Assembly: GCA_027922465.2 (NCBI GenBank)
Contig: BQMF02000230.1
Span: 558,001-622,000, forward strand
Source of the DNA: Turritopsis dohrnii
Taxonomy: Eukaryota > Cnidaria > Hydrozoa > Anthoathecata > Oceaniidae
Reading direction: 5' to 3'
Length of the DNA stretch: 64,000 bases
This document shows positions 35,072 to 43,359 of this stretch, one piece after another; positions within the stretch are counted from its first letter, which is position 1; each line of letters starts with the position of its first letter. Under the pieces are notes generated by a model. The model had not been told where the DNA came from, made no database searches, and saw only the letters and a program-made list of their open reading frames with translations. A program made the position numbers and the translations under genes.

Positions 35072-35817
35072 GATGTGTAGTGTGGTGGTTACAACGTAAA
35101 ACTTGTAATCTTGAGATCGCTAGTTCGATCCCCACTCGGTCTCTCATGTCCTGGTTGAAAAACTTGCATGAGTGCGCACTTCCCCGCAGTTGCGTTGGAT
35201 ATATCGCGGTTTGGGTAGACTTCGGTCTGGGTGATTAATCACTGTCAGGTTTCACTGGTCCACAGAGACATTCAGGTTACCGTCAAATCGATCGAAATTC
35301 AACATAAACGTCAGGGCTTGAAGGTGTTAGCATGAACCTAAACTACTATCACATGTGGGTTCTCTAAAATAGAGTTTTCTAAAATTATCCGAATTTTTCC
35401 GAGAGACACCACAAGCAAACATTGAAGTGTAAATGAATGGTATAAAACTTAAGAGCGGAATAATTTGAAATTGTGGTGAACAGGCGACAGAGTCTGCCGG
35501 AAAGGGAAGGTCTAGTGGAGCGGCTAGATTGGAACTGGATGGTGCCGTCCGCTCCCGGTATTCACCACAAAATGTGCCAAAAGTTGTCGGGAAAAACTGT
35601 GACTAAATGTAATACACTCGAGCAGAACATGAACGGCCATTACGTGCGTAGTAGTCGGAGCTCGTAAGTAGTCACACACAAATAGTCTAAGATCTAGGGG
35701 TAGAGCTCAGAGCTGGTGGATTTGAGAAGCCAGGGTGGAGTGCCGGTTAGATCGAAGACAATGAATTAAAAACCCTCTAGGGTATCGCAACAACAACATC
35801 ATCATCAACAACAAAAA
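35072..35817 (+). mobile_element. SINE-like insertion with a tRNA-type head
   Basis: The head has an A-box-like GTGTGGTGGTTAC stretch (about 35079-35092) and a B-box GTTCGATCCC (35123-35132) at tRNA-like spacing. It does not fold into a convincing complete tRNA. The block continues non-coding for about 700 bp and ends in a CAA/CATC simple-repeat tail at 35788-35817. It sits in the largest gap of an otherwise compact element, which suggests a later insertion. No clear target duplication was found. It might instead be a native non-coding part of the Polinton. Confidence 0.4.
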
Positions 35818-35980
35818 CCCTAGGGGGTTCTCCTAAGGGAGTTTTGTTTTCGTTTCATGTAGCTCATCACCGCCACATGAAAGAAAAATGCATGAAGTAA
35901 TACTACTCATCTGTTTCTGCATTCAGACAGGACTTTGGATGTTTGTTTTCTGGAAGTGTCGTCATATAATAAATCTAGTC

Positions 35981-36544
35981 ATGAATATCGATGGATCTCT
36001 AGACGTAGTTGGTACTCCAGCAGAAGCGCAGAAAAGAGCAGAGCTTATACGTGCTGTACAAAGTGGTCAACATCTTGGCGGTAAAAAACCTTGGACAGTT
36101 GAAAGAGTGAATAAGTTGCAAGACAAGACCATCGAAAAGCTATACAAAACATACACGGAGGGGAACGAGTTCCAACAAGAAACGCCTGATTTCAACGCTC
36201 TGATATCTAATTTGGTAGGTGTGAGAGATGTTTCAAAGATGATGAAGGAGATCAACGGAAATCCACTCATCACTAATTCCATCACGAGTTATATGGCGGC
36301 ATCTATACCTGGCGTTTCACCTATGGATGTGATAGGGTCTACTATCTACTCAAATTGTAAAACTTTTCTCGGTCCTTTGGCGCTGTTTGCGATCATTTTT
36401 AGCAATCTTGATTGGATTAAGTACGCAAAAATCGCTGAAGATCGTCAAATAAATGAGCGAAGACGAGAAGAAGATAGTAAAATTGAAGGACCCTGGGAGA
36501 GTCGCGAGCGGGAAGAAGCTAGCAGAGTGGAACCGAAAGAATAA
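35981..36544 (+). CDS. Polinton hypothetical protein with one central hydrophobic segment
   Basis: The chosen start follows a CATATAATAAA box, like the starts of the polymerase and the 38462 gene, and gives 187 residues. An upstream in-frame ATG at 35888 would add 31 residues including a hydrophobic, signal-anchor-like stretch. The N-terminal half is helical with an EAQKRAELIRAVQSG stretch. A hydrophobic segment (about residues 128-146, GPLALFAIIF) precedes a charged Arg/Glu-rich tail. The last 92 bp overlap the next gene in another frame. I do not recognise the family. A structural or membrane-associated virion role is a guess from position. Confidence 0.6.
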   Translation: MNIDGSLDVVGTPAEAQKRAELIRAVQSGQHLGGKKPWTVERVNKLQDKTIEKLYKTYTEGNEFQQETPDFNALISNLVGVRDVSKMMKEINGNPLITNSITSYMAASIPGVSPMDVIGSTIYSNCKTFLGPLALFAIIFSNLDWIKYAKIAEDRQINERRREEDSKIEGPWESREREEASRVEPKE

Positions 36545-36794
36545 AAAGAACTTAGAAGTACTTACGCAAGTACCTACACAAGTACCTAGTCAAGTACCTA
36601 CGCAAGTACCTACACAAGTACCTAGTCAAGTACCTACTAAGACGTATATGATTGGAGGAGCTGGTGGTGCAATAGCTGTTTTAGCTGTGGGGTTGTTAGT
36701 CTGCTACTTCTACACACGATCTTCTACTAAGCCTTCCGCTGACACTGGCTCAAAGGTGCAAGCACAAAAACAAGATCATTTTTGCTTAATATAA
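36453..36794 (+). CDS. Polinton single-pass membrane protein with QVPT/QVPS repeats
   Basis: The start lies in an ATAAATG context inside the end of the previous gene. The 113 residues comprise a basic leader with PGRVASGKKLAEWNRKNKK (residues 14-32), then about six tandem QVPT/QVPS-type tetrapeptides (38-62), encoded by a 12-bp minisatellite. One transmembrane helix (about 66-87) and a short polar tail follow. The basic PGR-GK-LAEWN segment looks like a small nucleic-acid- or protein-binding module. The function is unknown. Repeat number is likely to vary between copies of the element. Confidence 0.6.
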   Translation: MSEDEKKIVKLKDPGRVASGKKLAEWNRKNKKNLEVLTQVPTQVPSQVPTQVPTQVPSQVPTKTYMIGGAGGAIAVLAVGLLVCYFYTRSSTKPSADTGSKVQAQKQDHFCLI

Positions 36795-37016
36795 ATGGAG
36801 AAAGAATTCATGGATAGCATGTGGCAGGCGGCACGTTTACTAGGCTACACCAGCTTGTACGCGTACGCTGGAAAGAAATTCTTCAGTGTAGGAGCTCCAT
36901 CCGCAAAGCTAGATTTAGCTGATGTGGGAAAGCTTGGACTATACCTTGAGATGGCAATTTTGTCAGATGATTACGCACTCAAGCAAGGGTGGTACAAGGA
37001 TAAAATTTCGGTTTAG
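36795..37016 (+). CDS. Small Polinton hypothetical protein (73 aa)
   Basis: The frame starts at a TATAAATG immediately after the previous stop and ends 4 bp before the next start, so it is part of a tight same-strand run. It is mildly hydrophobic with an aromatic LGYTSLYAYAGKKFF stretch and no clear transmembrane helix. I do not recognise a family. Packing between two genes with the same start signal is the main support. Confidence 0.55.
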   Translation: MEKEFMDSMWQAARLLGYTSLYAYAGKKFFSVGAPSAKLDLADVGKLGLYLEMAILSDDYALKQGWYKDKISV

Positions 37017-37020
37017 ATAA

Positions 37021-37431
37021 ATGGTTAGCATCTTAATAGGAGGGGCAGTAAGTGCAGCACTATTCACGTTTGGCAACTATGCAGAGAGGGCTCTCTCTGG
37101 TGATGAGGAAGCAGCAGCAGATCGAGAAGAACGTGCTATGGCAGCCGAAAAAACGAGACAAGCACAAATGGAATGGGATCGAGAGCGCGCGACACGCCTT
37201 GACTTTATCAACAACAGACTTCGACAAGAAAATAACGCCTCTGCGTACATCTCTGATCTTGATCGAGGTATGCACGAGTACTACGAGGCAACACAACAGC
37301 GTCTCCCACCTTTACCCCCTAGGCCTGAATTAACGGATTTTTATAACCCTTCTGAAGCTCAAAAGACTGGTGAATTGGTAGCGATCGCTGGAACTCTAGG
37401 TATTGTTGGATTTCTGCTCTACCGTATGTAA
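37021..37431 (+). CDS. Polinton hypothetical protein with a hydrophobic segment at each end
   Basis: The 136-residue frame starts at ATAAATG 4 bp after the previous gene. A Gly/Ala-rich hydrophobic segment (residues 3-17) is followed by a long charged helix rich in Glu/Arg (24-75), a Pro-rich linker LPPLPPRP (near 95-102) and a second hydrophobic segment at the C-terminus (about 117-134). This suggests a membrane or virion-associated protein. Function is not assignable. Confidence 0.6.
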   Translation: MVSILIGGAVSAALFTFGNYAERALSGDEEAAADREERAMAAEKTRQAQMEWDRERATRLDFINNRLRQENNASAYISDLDRGMHEYYEATQQRLPPLPPRPELTDFYNPSEAQKTGELVAIAGTLGIVGFLLYRM

Positions 37432-37434
37432 TAA

Positions 37435-38415
37435 ATGACTGAAACGTTGCGTGACATCTACTACAAACCAGAGAATCTGTGGAAAGGGAAGAAAGCCATT
37501 AAAGAGCTTCAGAAGGCTGCTGGATTTACTAGGAAACAAGTGTTGAAGTGGCTAACTCATCAAGCGTTATATCAGATACATCTACCAAGGCCTAAGCACA
37601 TCGACTATCCTCACTTTTACGTGACCAAGGTGAACAAGATCCACCAGGCCGATCTTTTGTATCTTCCTCATGACAAAGTCTATCAGAATACGTACAAGTA
37701 CGCTTTGAATGTGATCGATATTGCTTCAGGGTATAAAGCGAGTAGACCTCTGAGAACGAAGAAGGCGAGCGACGTTGCAGAGATGTTTGTTGACATTTAC
37801 AAAAAGGGTCCACTAAAGTGGCCTGAGAAGCTCTATGTAGATAACGGATCAGAGTTCAAGTCGGAAACAGCCAAGGTCTTCCAGAAGCACGATGTCGAGG
37901 TGGTGAGAACTACAACAAAGCATAACCACAGAAAGCAGGCCTTTGTGGAAAACTTTAACAAACTCCTCGCGGAGAAACTTTTCCCTATACAAGATGCGCA
38001 GGAGTTGGAAGATCCACAGAAAAACAGTACCACTTGGGTAAAACACTACCAGAAAAGTGTGAGTCAACTGAACAACAATGTTCTTGCCAGAACCGGCATG
38101 AAACCCTCAAAGGCGATTAAACTGGAGGAAGTTCCGTTAAAAGTTGGGTTTTACCCGAAGGAAGAAACTTTACCTGAAGCGGGATTATACCGCTATTTGC
38201 TAGCGCCGGGTGAGGAACATGACGGTATAAAACGACGCGCAACAGACAACAACTGGAGTCGGGAAACGTATCGGGTCGATAAGATACTGCAATACCAAGG
38301 TCAACGTGTTTTGTACTACCTAGAAGATGGGCCGGAGAGATCTTTTGTACGTGAAGAACTTATGCTTATTCCTGAGGATACGGAAGTACCTCCAGAATAC
38401 GTCAAAAAGTGGTAG
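37435..38415 (+). CDS. int: Retroviral-type DDE integrase of the Polinton
   Basis: The 326-residue frame starts in an ATAAATG context. It carries catalytic Asp73 (HQADLLYLP), Asp136 (YVDNGSEF) and Glu172 (AFVENFNK). The spacing Asp136-Glu172 is exactly DD35E, as in retroviral and Polinton integrases. The C-terminal 60 residues form a small beta-rich domain (YRVDKIL, then VLYYLEDG and FVREELM) like the chromo/SH3-type tail of these enzymes. A canonical HHCC zinc module is not obvious at the N-terminus. The enzyme would integrate the linear element into host DNA with a short target duplication. All catalytic residues are present and the frame is unbroken. Confidence 0.95.
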   Translation: MTETLRDIYYKPENLWKGKKAIKELQKAAGFTRKQVLKWLTHQALYQIHLPRPKHIDYPHFYVTKVNKIHQADLLYLPHDKVYQNTYKYALNVIDIASGYKASRPLRTKKASDVAEMFVDIYKKGPLKWPEKLYVDNGSEFKSETAKVFQKHDVEVVRTTTKHNHRKQAFVENFNKLLAEKLFPIQDAQELEDPQKNSTTWVKHYQKSVSQLNNNVLARTGMKPSKAIKLEEVPLKVGFYPKEETLPEAGLYRYLLAPGEEHDGIKRRATDNNWSRETYRVDKILQYQGQRVLYYLEDGPERSFVREELMLIPEDTEVPPEYVKKW

Positions 38416-38461
38416 TCTCATAAATATTTCAAAGTTGGAGTTTTTGTTGCATATAATAAAG

Positions 38462-39052
38462 ATGTTGCGTTTTGGACAAATCGAAGTTTCACGGAATGAC
38501 TTTAACTCTAGTGCAGAACTTACCGACATTTACACTATCGACATGTCAAAGATCACTATAGCAGAACCTATCGTAGCAAACAAGAACGACCTGAGGTACT
38601 ACATCGGGTATGAGAAGGAAGCGAGCTAAAATCGTTCCTCTCTTAATCAAGACCCCAAAGAATTGTCACTCTTCAGGTGTATCGAAGGTATAACGAGACA
38701 TCCTGCCTGGAAGATGGGATTCAACGTGTCCGATGATAAAGCTTGGTGTGATGCCTACAACGCGATTGCTGATCGTGTGCAAGAGCTTATCTTCAATACC
38801 TTGACAGGTACTGTGATAAGTACTACAGGCTGGATCAACCCAAAGCTCATCTCCTGGGATGGTGACATCAAAACAAAGTTTAATGATGATTCACCACCAT
38901 TTAACCAATCCTGCAAGGCCACTGGTGTGTTGAAGATCGGAAGTGTGTACACACAGACCCATCACAACCACTACCTCCAAGTCCATTTGAAAGAGTGCAA
39001 GTACCATGAAACAGATATGCGTGAGAGCCTTCTCAGTGATGACGATGAGTAG
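38462..39052 (+). pseudogene. Conserved Polinton gene of unknown function, frame broken
   Basis: It starts after a CATATAATAAAG box like that of the polymerase. The first 55 codons run to a TAA at 38627-38629. Protein-like sequence with the character of this family (a hydrophobic VPLLIKTPKN stretch) continues in another frame over about 38620-38690, and the original frame resumes to 39052. Two compensating small indels would explain this. The C-terminus is acidic (LLSDDDE), a trait of some single-stranded-DNA-binding proteins, but that is only a suggestion. Related proteins are, to my recollection, common in cnidarian Polintons. Two separate small genes are the alternative. Confidence 0.55.
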
Positions 39053-39086
39053 AGACTTCAAAGTTAATGTTGTAACTTTGAAGAAA

Positions 39087-39401
39087 ATGGCAACACTGAA
39101 ACAACTAAGGCTGAAAGCGAAAGAAGAAGGTCTTCGAGGCTATTCTACGATGAACAAAAATGAACTTAATGAACTCTTGAGTGGTGAAATAAGGTACAAG
39201 CGGAACCAGCGCTCTATAGGAGTGCAGACAGAGTTCCCCGAGTGTCACGAATGTGCACTGAATAGACTTTTTTGTAATCTCTCGAAAAAAGCGTTTGTCA
39301 AAAGACAAATTTATACATCTCCAGCAGGTGAGGAGACTGATGTTGAAACCGGAGAGATCGTAGGCTATGAGGTTGACTGTACCAGGCATTACTTCAAGTA
39401 A
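39087..39401 (+). CDS. SAP/Rho-N-like small protein with a Cys-rich centre
   Basis: I chose the start at 39087, just before the domain, giving 104 residues. Residues 3-31 (LKQLRLKAKEEGLRGYSTMNKNEL) match the helix-extended-helix pattern of SAP or Rho-N domains, which bind DNA or RNA. A C-x2-C and a further Cys follow (CHECALNRLFC, about residues 50-60), possibly binding metal. It is the last gene of the left plus-strand run and overlaps the innexin gene tail to tail by 8 bp. A role in DNA binding or packaging is inferred. Confidence 0.65.
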   Translation: MATLKQLRLKAKEEGLRGYSTMNKNELNELLSGEIRYKRNQRSIGVQTEFPECHECALNRLFCNLSKKAFVKRQIYTSPAGEETDVETGEIVGYEVDCTRHYFK

Positions 39402-40452
39402 ATGTCTCCCACTTGACGTCCATACGTGTGCAAGTTGGAAGTTGTTCATCAGGGAAATTTGTCATCATCTGGTTGATTTCATAAAATTTTTGGATATCTT
39501 TTTCTCGAACAGCCTCATAAAGTTCCAATTGATACATAGTGAAGCCTTTCCTATTGGAACGATGGTAGTTTTGGTACATTCGCCCTAGTGTTATTAGTAC
39601 ACCAATGCAAGAAACTATAGTTCCTAACACTGCAACCAACCACACTATAATGAAGCAGTAGCCATATATGACATGTGAAGATATCTCACATGATAAAGTT
39701 AGTGTATTGGTGTATATAACCGTGAGACTACCCTTATTTGCCTCAATCGTGCACATACCCATAGTAGGAAAGAGTACATTATTACCTTTCTTCGTTATAT
39801 CTGGCACTCCTATGAGTTGTCTGCATGCCTGGAGAATCGACAGGTTCATGATGATGTACAAAATTTCCACTATAAATTGGCAAAAAATGTACACATTCTT
39901 CGTACAAGTCACAGTATCACAAAAGTACACATTATAAATCGCTGCTGCAGAGGAAGATTCTACACAGCTCTTAAATTTTTCCAATCGCTCAAAGTTCCAC
40001 TTGAACAGCATATATGGCAACTGTAATGCCATTGAACATGCTAGAATGAAGAATGGAATCCATTGGTAAGATGTGATAATAGTCTTTTTCATGGGCACAC
40101 ATGATCCTCGCGACTTACATAGCACATGACTGCCATCTCGCTGCTGGAGAATTCCAGTCATATCGAGAGTATCAGGAATTCCGTACTCGTGAGATAGTTC
40201 ATATTTTGTGAGCTCCTCATATATATATAGACCCTTCATCCAGCAAGCACTTTGTATGAATTTGTTCCCTACATCCCAACCTAACATATTGCAATTCATG
40301 CCATCTTTGTACCAACACCATGCCGTTATGAGAGTTGTCAACATGATTATCTTTGAACCCAGCAGCCTGTTAAATCTGGATGTAACTGAATCATTTCTCT
40401 TCTTAGTAAAATCTATAGCGAGAACTTGCTTGAGCGGATCTATAATATTCAT
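39394..40452 (-). CDS. Innexin (gap-junction channel protein) carried by the Polinton
   Basis: An uninterrupted 352-residue frame starts at ATG 40452 behind a GATAAA stretch (an ATG at 40473 would add 7 residues). It has the full innexin layout. A short N-terminus with DPLKQVL is followed by TM1 (about 34-48), a first extracellular loop with Cys54 and Cys70 in a CWMKGLY context, and the family signature SYQWIPF (128-134) opening TM2 (to 150). A cytoplasmic loop, TM3 (about 187-210), a second extracellular loop with Cys234 and Cys255, TM4 (about 260-290) and a short cytosolic tail complete it. Innexins form gap junctions and plasma-membrane channels in invertebrates. There are no introns. Position between the SAP-like and TFIIS-like genes, well inside both TIRs, argues that it travels with the element. 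Confidence 0.9.
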   Translation of the reverse strand: MNIIDPLKQVLAIDFTKKRNDSVTSRFNRLLGSKIIMLTTLITAWCWYKDGMNCNMLGWDVGNKFIQSACWMKGLYIYEELTKYELSHEYGIPDTLDMTGILQQRDGSHVLCKSRGSCVPMKKTIITSYQWIPFFILACSMALQLPYMLFKWNFERLEKFKSCVESSSAAAIYNVYFCDTVTCTKNVYIFCQFIVEILYIIMNLSILQACRQLIGVPDITKKGNNVLFPTMGMCTIEANKGSLTVIYTNTLTLSCEISSHVIYGYCFIIVWLVAVLGTIVSCIGVLITLGRMYQNYHRSNRKGFTMYQLELYEAVREKDIQKFYEINQMMTNFPDEQLPTCTRMDVKWETFT

Positions 40453-40565
40453 TTTATCTCTTTTCAAATGCATGACACTAAAACCACTTTACTCTGCCCG
40501 ATGTTGATACGCGGGAATTGTTCGAGAGTATGTTCGATATCGACATGTAACGTTTTGTAGCTACT

Positions 40566-40646
40566 ATGAAGTGTGAACAACTCACTAGAGCAGAACTTGA
40601 AAAGGGTGTCCAACGGTTGGACCCCCTTGGGAGGTCGAGTAAATAA
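40566..40646 (+). CDS. Possible 26-residue ORF abutting the TFIIS-like gene
   Basis: An ATG-to-TAA frame ends exactly where the next ATG begins, within a GTAAATAAATG context. The peptide is charged and has no known motif. It may be a leader ORF or chance. Confidence 0.25.
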   Translation: MKCEQLTRAELEKGVQRLDPLGRSSK

Positions 40647-40877
40647 ATGGAAGACTTTTCAAATCCAATATTTGACTCTGCCAAGGATAGACTCCTTAAA
40701 ATATTCAACGAAATGTCAAAGCCTAGAGCGACTGCTCCAGAACAAACATTGTATACTTGCCATCGCTGTGCGAGCAGGAACATTCTTTCAATACCAAAAC
40801 AAGTCAGGTCATGTGACGAGGGAACGTCAGTGTTCAATGAGTGTAACAACTGCCATAGCAAGTGGAGGGATGGATAA
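40647..40877 (+). CDS. TFIIS-like zinc-ribbon protein
   Basis: The 76-residue frame begins in an ATAAATG context. Cys38-x2-Cys41, RSCDE (54-58) and Cys66-x2-Cys69 followed by Trp73 reproduce the C-terminal zinc ribbon of transcription factor TFIIS. There the R-S-x-D-E acidic loop enters the RNA polymerase II active site and stimulates transcript cleavage. The N-terminal domains of cellular TFIIS are missing, as in short viral and Rpb9-like forms. The Asp-Glu pair is kept, so RNA polymerase rescue is plausible. It would help the element's transcription by host RNA polymerase II or act in another complex; both are inferences. It converges on the gene at 40939. Confidence 0.8.
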   Translation: MEDFSNPIFDSAKDRLLKIFNEMSKPRATAPEQTLYTCHRCASRNILSIPKQVRSCDEGTSVFNECNNCHSKWRDG

Positions 40878-40938
40878 TACAAATGTCGTTTTGTAGCTTT
40901 ACCAAGCTATAAAACATAAGGAGGGGGTGCCTCATACA

Positions 40939-41592
40939 TCACATAGCAGGTGCACTCGGGGTATCTGAACTGCTCACGAGCTTTTTTGCGATTTCTTCGC
41001 GACCTTCTTTCCTTCCACGTTCCAAAAGCTCTTGCTTCTGATGTTCGTAAAGCTGTTTGATCACCTTCCTTGATCGTTTTCGCAGCTCTTGCTTCTGATG
41101 TTCGTAATGCTGTTTCTCCTCCATAATTCGAGTAAACTCAGGATGATCGATGGTACCGTCTTCGTAGACTTTTGATATTAGCACACGCAGACTGTCTAGA
41201 ACGGTCTGCGCAGCGAATGCGATATCATGGTTTTTCTGTCTTTCTACATCGACAATAGAGGCACATTTTTGAATACCGCTCATTATTAGACCCACCACGA
41301 GAGCTGTCACACACAGCGCGATGCTCATCGAAGTATCCATTTCTGATACCAAGCATGCAATCTCACCACCAGAGAGTACAACATTCACCGCGATCAGAAA
41401 GTAACATGCATATTTCGCAACTGCTGAGTAGTGTGAAAATTTGCGCTCTAAAGATGTTCGACTTTCTAATTCCCGAGATAGGTATGCTTCCGTCTCCTTC
41501 ACCGCTTGAATTCTATAGTTTTTTGCGTATCCATTCTCTGGGTCTGGTAAAACAGGATATAGCTTCTCCGTAGTCACGTCGTACATTGCCAT
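40939..41592 (-). CDS. Polinton two-helix membrane protein with C-terminal coiled coil
   Basis: I chose the ATG at 41592, which lies 4 bp after the stop of the upstream minor capsid gene, rather than 41637. The 217 residues contain a Pro-rich N-terminus (YPVLPDPENG), two adjacent transmembrane helices (about 59-80 and 89-108) and a long charged coiled coil. The coiled coil includes two copies of a YEHQKQEL-(R/L)-x-R-(S/G)-RK unit. It is co-oriented with the minor capsid gene, so it may be made late. The role could be a virion membrane component or scaffold; no family is recognised. Confidence 0.65.
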   Translation of the reverse strand: MAMYDVTTEKLYPVLPDPENGYAKNYRIQAVKETEAYLSRELESRTSLERKFSHYSAVAKYACYFLIAVNVVLSGGEIACLVSEMDTSMSIALCVTALVVGLIMSGIQKCASIVDVERQKNHDIAFAAQTVLDSLRVLISKVYEDGTIDHPEFTRIMEEKQHYEHQKQELRKRSRKVIKQLYEHQKQELLERGRKEGREEIAKKLVSSSDTPSAPAM

Positions 41593-41596
41593 CTGT

Positions 41597-42262
41597 TTAT
41601 TTGAAGACGACGAGCATATTGATAGCTTGTAAATCAACTTTCCTGCCTTGATCGTCCGTGACGTAAAAATTCAACGTTCGCGTTGAGGACCTCAATTTGT
41701 TGGTGAACATAGGACGTTCATAGTGATACGACATGATGTCGCCATACTCGTATTCTGGCTTCTGAAGTCTAAAAATGTGTACGATTTTCGTAATTGCACC
41801 GTTTAACAGAATATAGCTGTTTTCGAATTCCTCACAGTACAGCCGTATAGACTTGAACGTACAGAAGTTTGGCACCGATCTATATTCACCTTGAGTATAC
41901 TTCTTATCTAACCCTAAAAGTTCCCCTAAGTTTTCACTTATTGAGACGTAATACCCTTTTTGTACTGATAAGTGAAGCTTACCATCCTCTCTTGGATCGA
42001 GATTTGCGCATCCAAGTGATCTTGCATTTATTCTTGAACGAATACTCTTTGACGTATATAATCCAGGTGGAAAGTCTATATGCAGGGGGAACCTTGAATC
42101 GACGGGGCCTTTTTTTGATACTTGATCAATGGTAAATCTAGCGTGTTGAACTAGGTTGAGCCACCCCACGTATAACACTGCTTCTTTTATCGCAATCTCC
42201 GTGCCTTCTTTTAACTCTGTTGGTAACTTGGTTTCTCCAAGATGGGTGACATTTACATACAT
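41597..42262 (-). CDS. Minor capsid (penton-type) protein
   Basis: The 221-residue frame matches in size and pattern the single jelly-roll minor capsid protein of Polintons, which forms the vertices of the predicted icosahedral shell. Features include an N-terminal MYVNVTHLGE beta strand, alternating hydrophobic strands, PLHIDFPPGLYTS, and a terminal TLNFYVTDDQGRKVDLQAINMLVVF strand pair as seen in penton-like proteins. It is transcribed away from the 42277 gene across a 14-bp shared promoter region that resembles the one at the major capsid gene. The frame is intact. Confidence 0.8.
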   Translation of the reverse strand: MYVNVTHLGETKLPTELKEGTEIAIKEAVLYVGWLNLVQHARFTIDQVSKKGPVDSRFPLHIDFPPGLYTSKSIRSRINARSLGCANLDPREDGKLHLSVQKGYYVSISENLGELLGLDKKYTQGEYRSVPNFCTFKSIRLYCEEFENSYILLNGAITKIVHIFRLQKPEYEYGDIMSYHYERPMFTNKLRSSTRTLNFYVTDDQGRKVDLQAINMLVVFK

Positions 42263-42276
42263 TTATTATAAGAGAA
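42263..42276. promoter_or_regulatory. 14-bp divergent intergenic promoter
   Basis: The whole gap between two head-to-head start codons reads TTATTATAAGAGAA on the plus strand. On the minus strand it is TTCTCTTATAATAA, matching the gap at 44617-44632 (TTCTCTTATAACAAAC) at 13 of 14 positions. A TATA-like element usable in both directions is embedded. Initiation must be nearly leaderless at least for one gene, or must start inside the neighbour. Confidence 0.65.
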
Positions 42277-43359
42277 ATGAACTACGACAAGGTGCGGTAT
42301 ATACCAAAATTCGGGCAACCCAGTACACTCTTAGCTGCTAAGGAACTCTGGGAGCAAAGGATCGTTGTGGATCAACAAGGGAGCTTTTTCATCGCTAAGT
42401 TTCGCGATATTTTCTCATTTCCGTTTGTACCCATGAAAAATGACATATGGCTCGATATCGACATGTACCCAGGACAGTTATCTTTTGCTACCTGGTTAGC
42501 TACGACTGGTTGCGGCATATCAACGCAACATCTACACCATAAGAACCCTATGATTGCGAGCATCTACCGCTTTCACGTCTATTTTCAGATACGTCTGATC
42601 TTGAAGCAACTTGAAATTCCTCTACCAAGTGAACTAAGCTTCAACCCGCGAGATAACAAATACAATTCAAGTGCGTTCAAGACGCTCTCTGCAGAGTTTG
42701 ACATACCAGCTGACAAGTTCTTCTGGCGATACCCTGCTCGCATGCGGAGAATTGGCAAGAGTTGGGAATTCTACGTTCAAAATGATGTCGATGCTGGGTT
42801 AAGTAGAGCTGGTATACAACGCTTGTCGCAGAGTACGCGGATGTACGCACGAATGCTTTTAGAAAGTCAGGTGAGTGCACGTTCCGTTATAGCGGGTGAC
42901 ACTGGACGTGCCTTGGATGCTCAAAAGATCTTCATGACCGCAGTAGAGCAAGCGATCCGGAAAGACACCTCTTTAGCGGAAGAGATTGGTAAGTTCCAGA
43001 AAGCCTTAAGTTACGCTAGATCGGAACCTGATTTTGGCGTTGCCCTCGGTACATACCTAATACCCAGCGATTTAAAGCTTGGGAATCTCGACAACATCTC
43101 TGATTTTTCGACAAAGCTTACCGTTGCGACTCACATCGGTAAACTACCACCACCACCTAAACAACACTCTTTGGGAGCATTTCAGGGTCGCAGAATGGCT
43201 TCCTCCGATCCTCCAACATCTTCCGTTAAGCGAGCTCAAACATCTCCCGTTAAGCAAGTTCCAACGTCTTCCGCGGCTAAGCAGCATGAAGAAGAAAAGC
43301 AAGCTCTCATGTGGGTAGGTGTCGGTTTAATTGCGGTTCTTTTGTATTTCAAACCATAG
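42277..43359 (+). CDS. Polinton hypothetical protein with C-terminal membrane anchor
   Basis: The 360-residue frame starts immediately after AAGAGAA. Residues 1-150 look globular, with several aromatic and His-containing segments (a QHLHHKNPM stretch near 89-97). Residues 150-260 are helical. A Ser/Pro/Gln-rich linker (about 285-335) with three SSVKRAQTSPVKQ-like repeats leads to one C-terminal transmembrane helix (about 344-358). The last 33 bp overlap the convergent gene at 43327. I recall similar proteins in cnidarian Polintons without a known role. No protease triad is visible. Confidence 0.65.
   Translation: MNYDKVRYIPKFGQPSTLLAAKELWEQRIVVDQQGSFFIAKFRDIFSFPFVPMKNDIWLDIDMYPGQLSFATWLATTGCGISTQHLHHKNPMIASIYRFHVYFQIRLILKQLEIPLPSELSFNPRDNKYNSSAFKTLSAEFDIPADKFFWRYPARMRRIGKSWEFYVQNDVDAGLSRAGIQRLSQSTRMYARMLLESQVSARSVIAGDTGRALDAQKIFMTAVEQAIRKDTSLAEEIGKFQKALSYARSEPDFGVALGTYLIPSDLKLGNLDNISDFSTKLTVATHIGKLPPPPKQHSLGAFQGRRMASSDPPTSSVKRAQTSPVKQVPTSSAAKQHEEEKQALMWVGVGLIAVLLYFKP

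Noticed and set aside
35079..35140. Possible tRNA gene with A and B boxes
   Set aside because: The acceptor and anticodon stems do not pair convincingly, and the sequence continues as a long repeat. I call it a SINE-like head instead.
40478..40882. 134-codon minus-strand frame opposite the TFIIS-like gene
   Set aside because: It is the antisense shadow of a frame with clear zinc-ribbon motifs.
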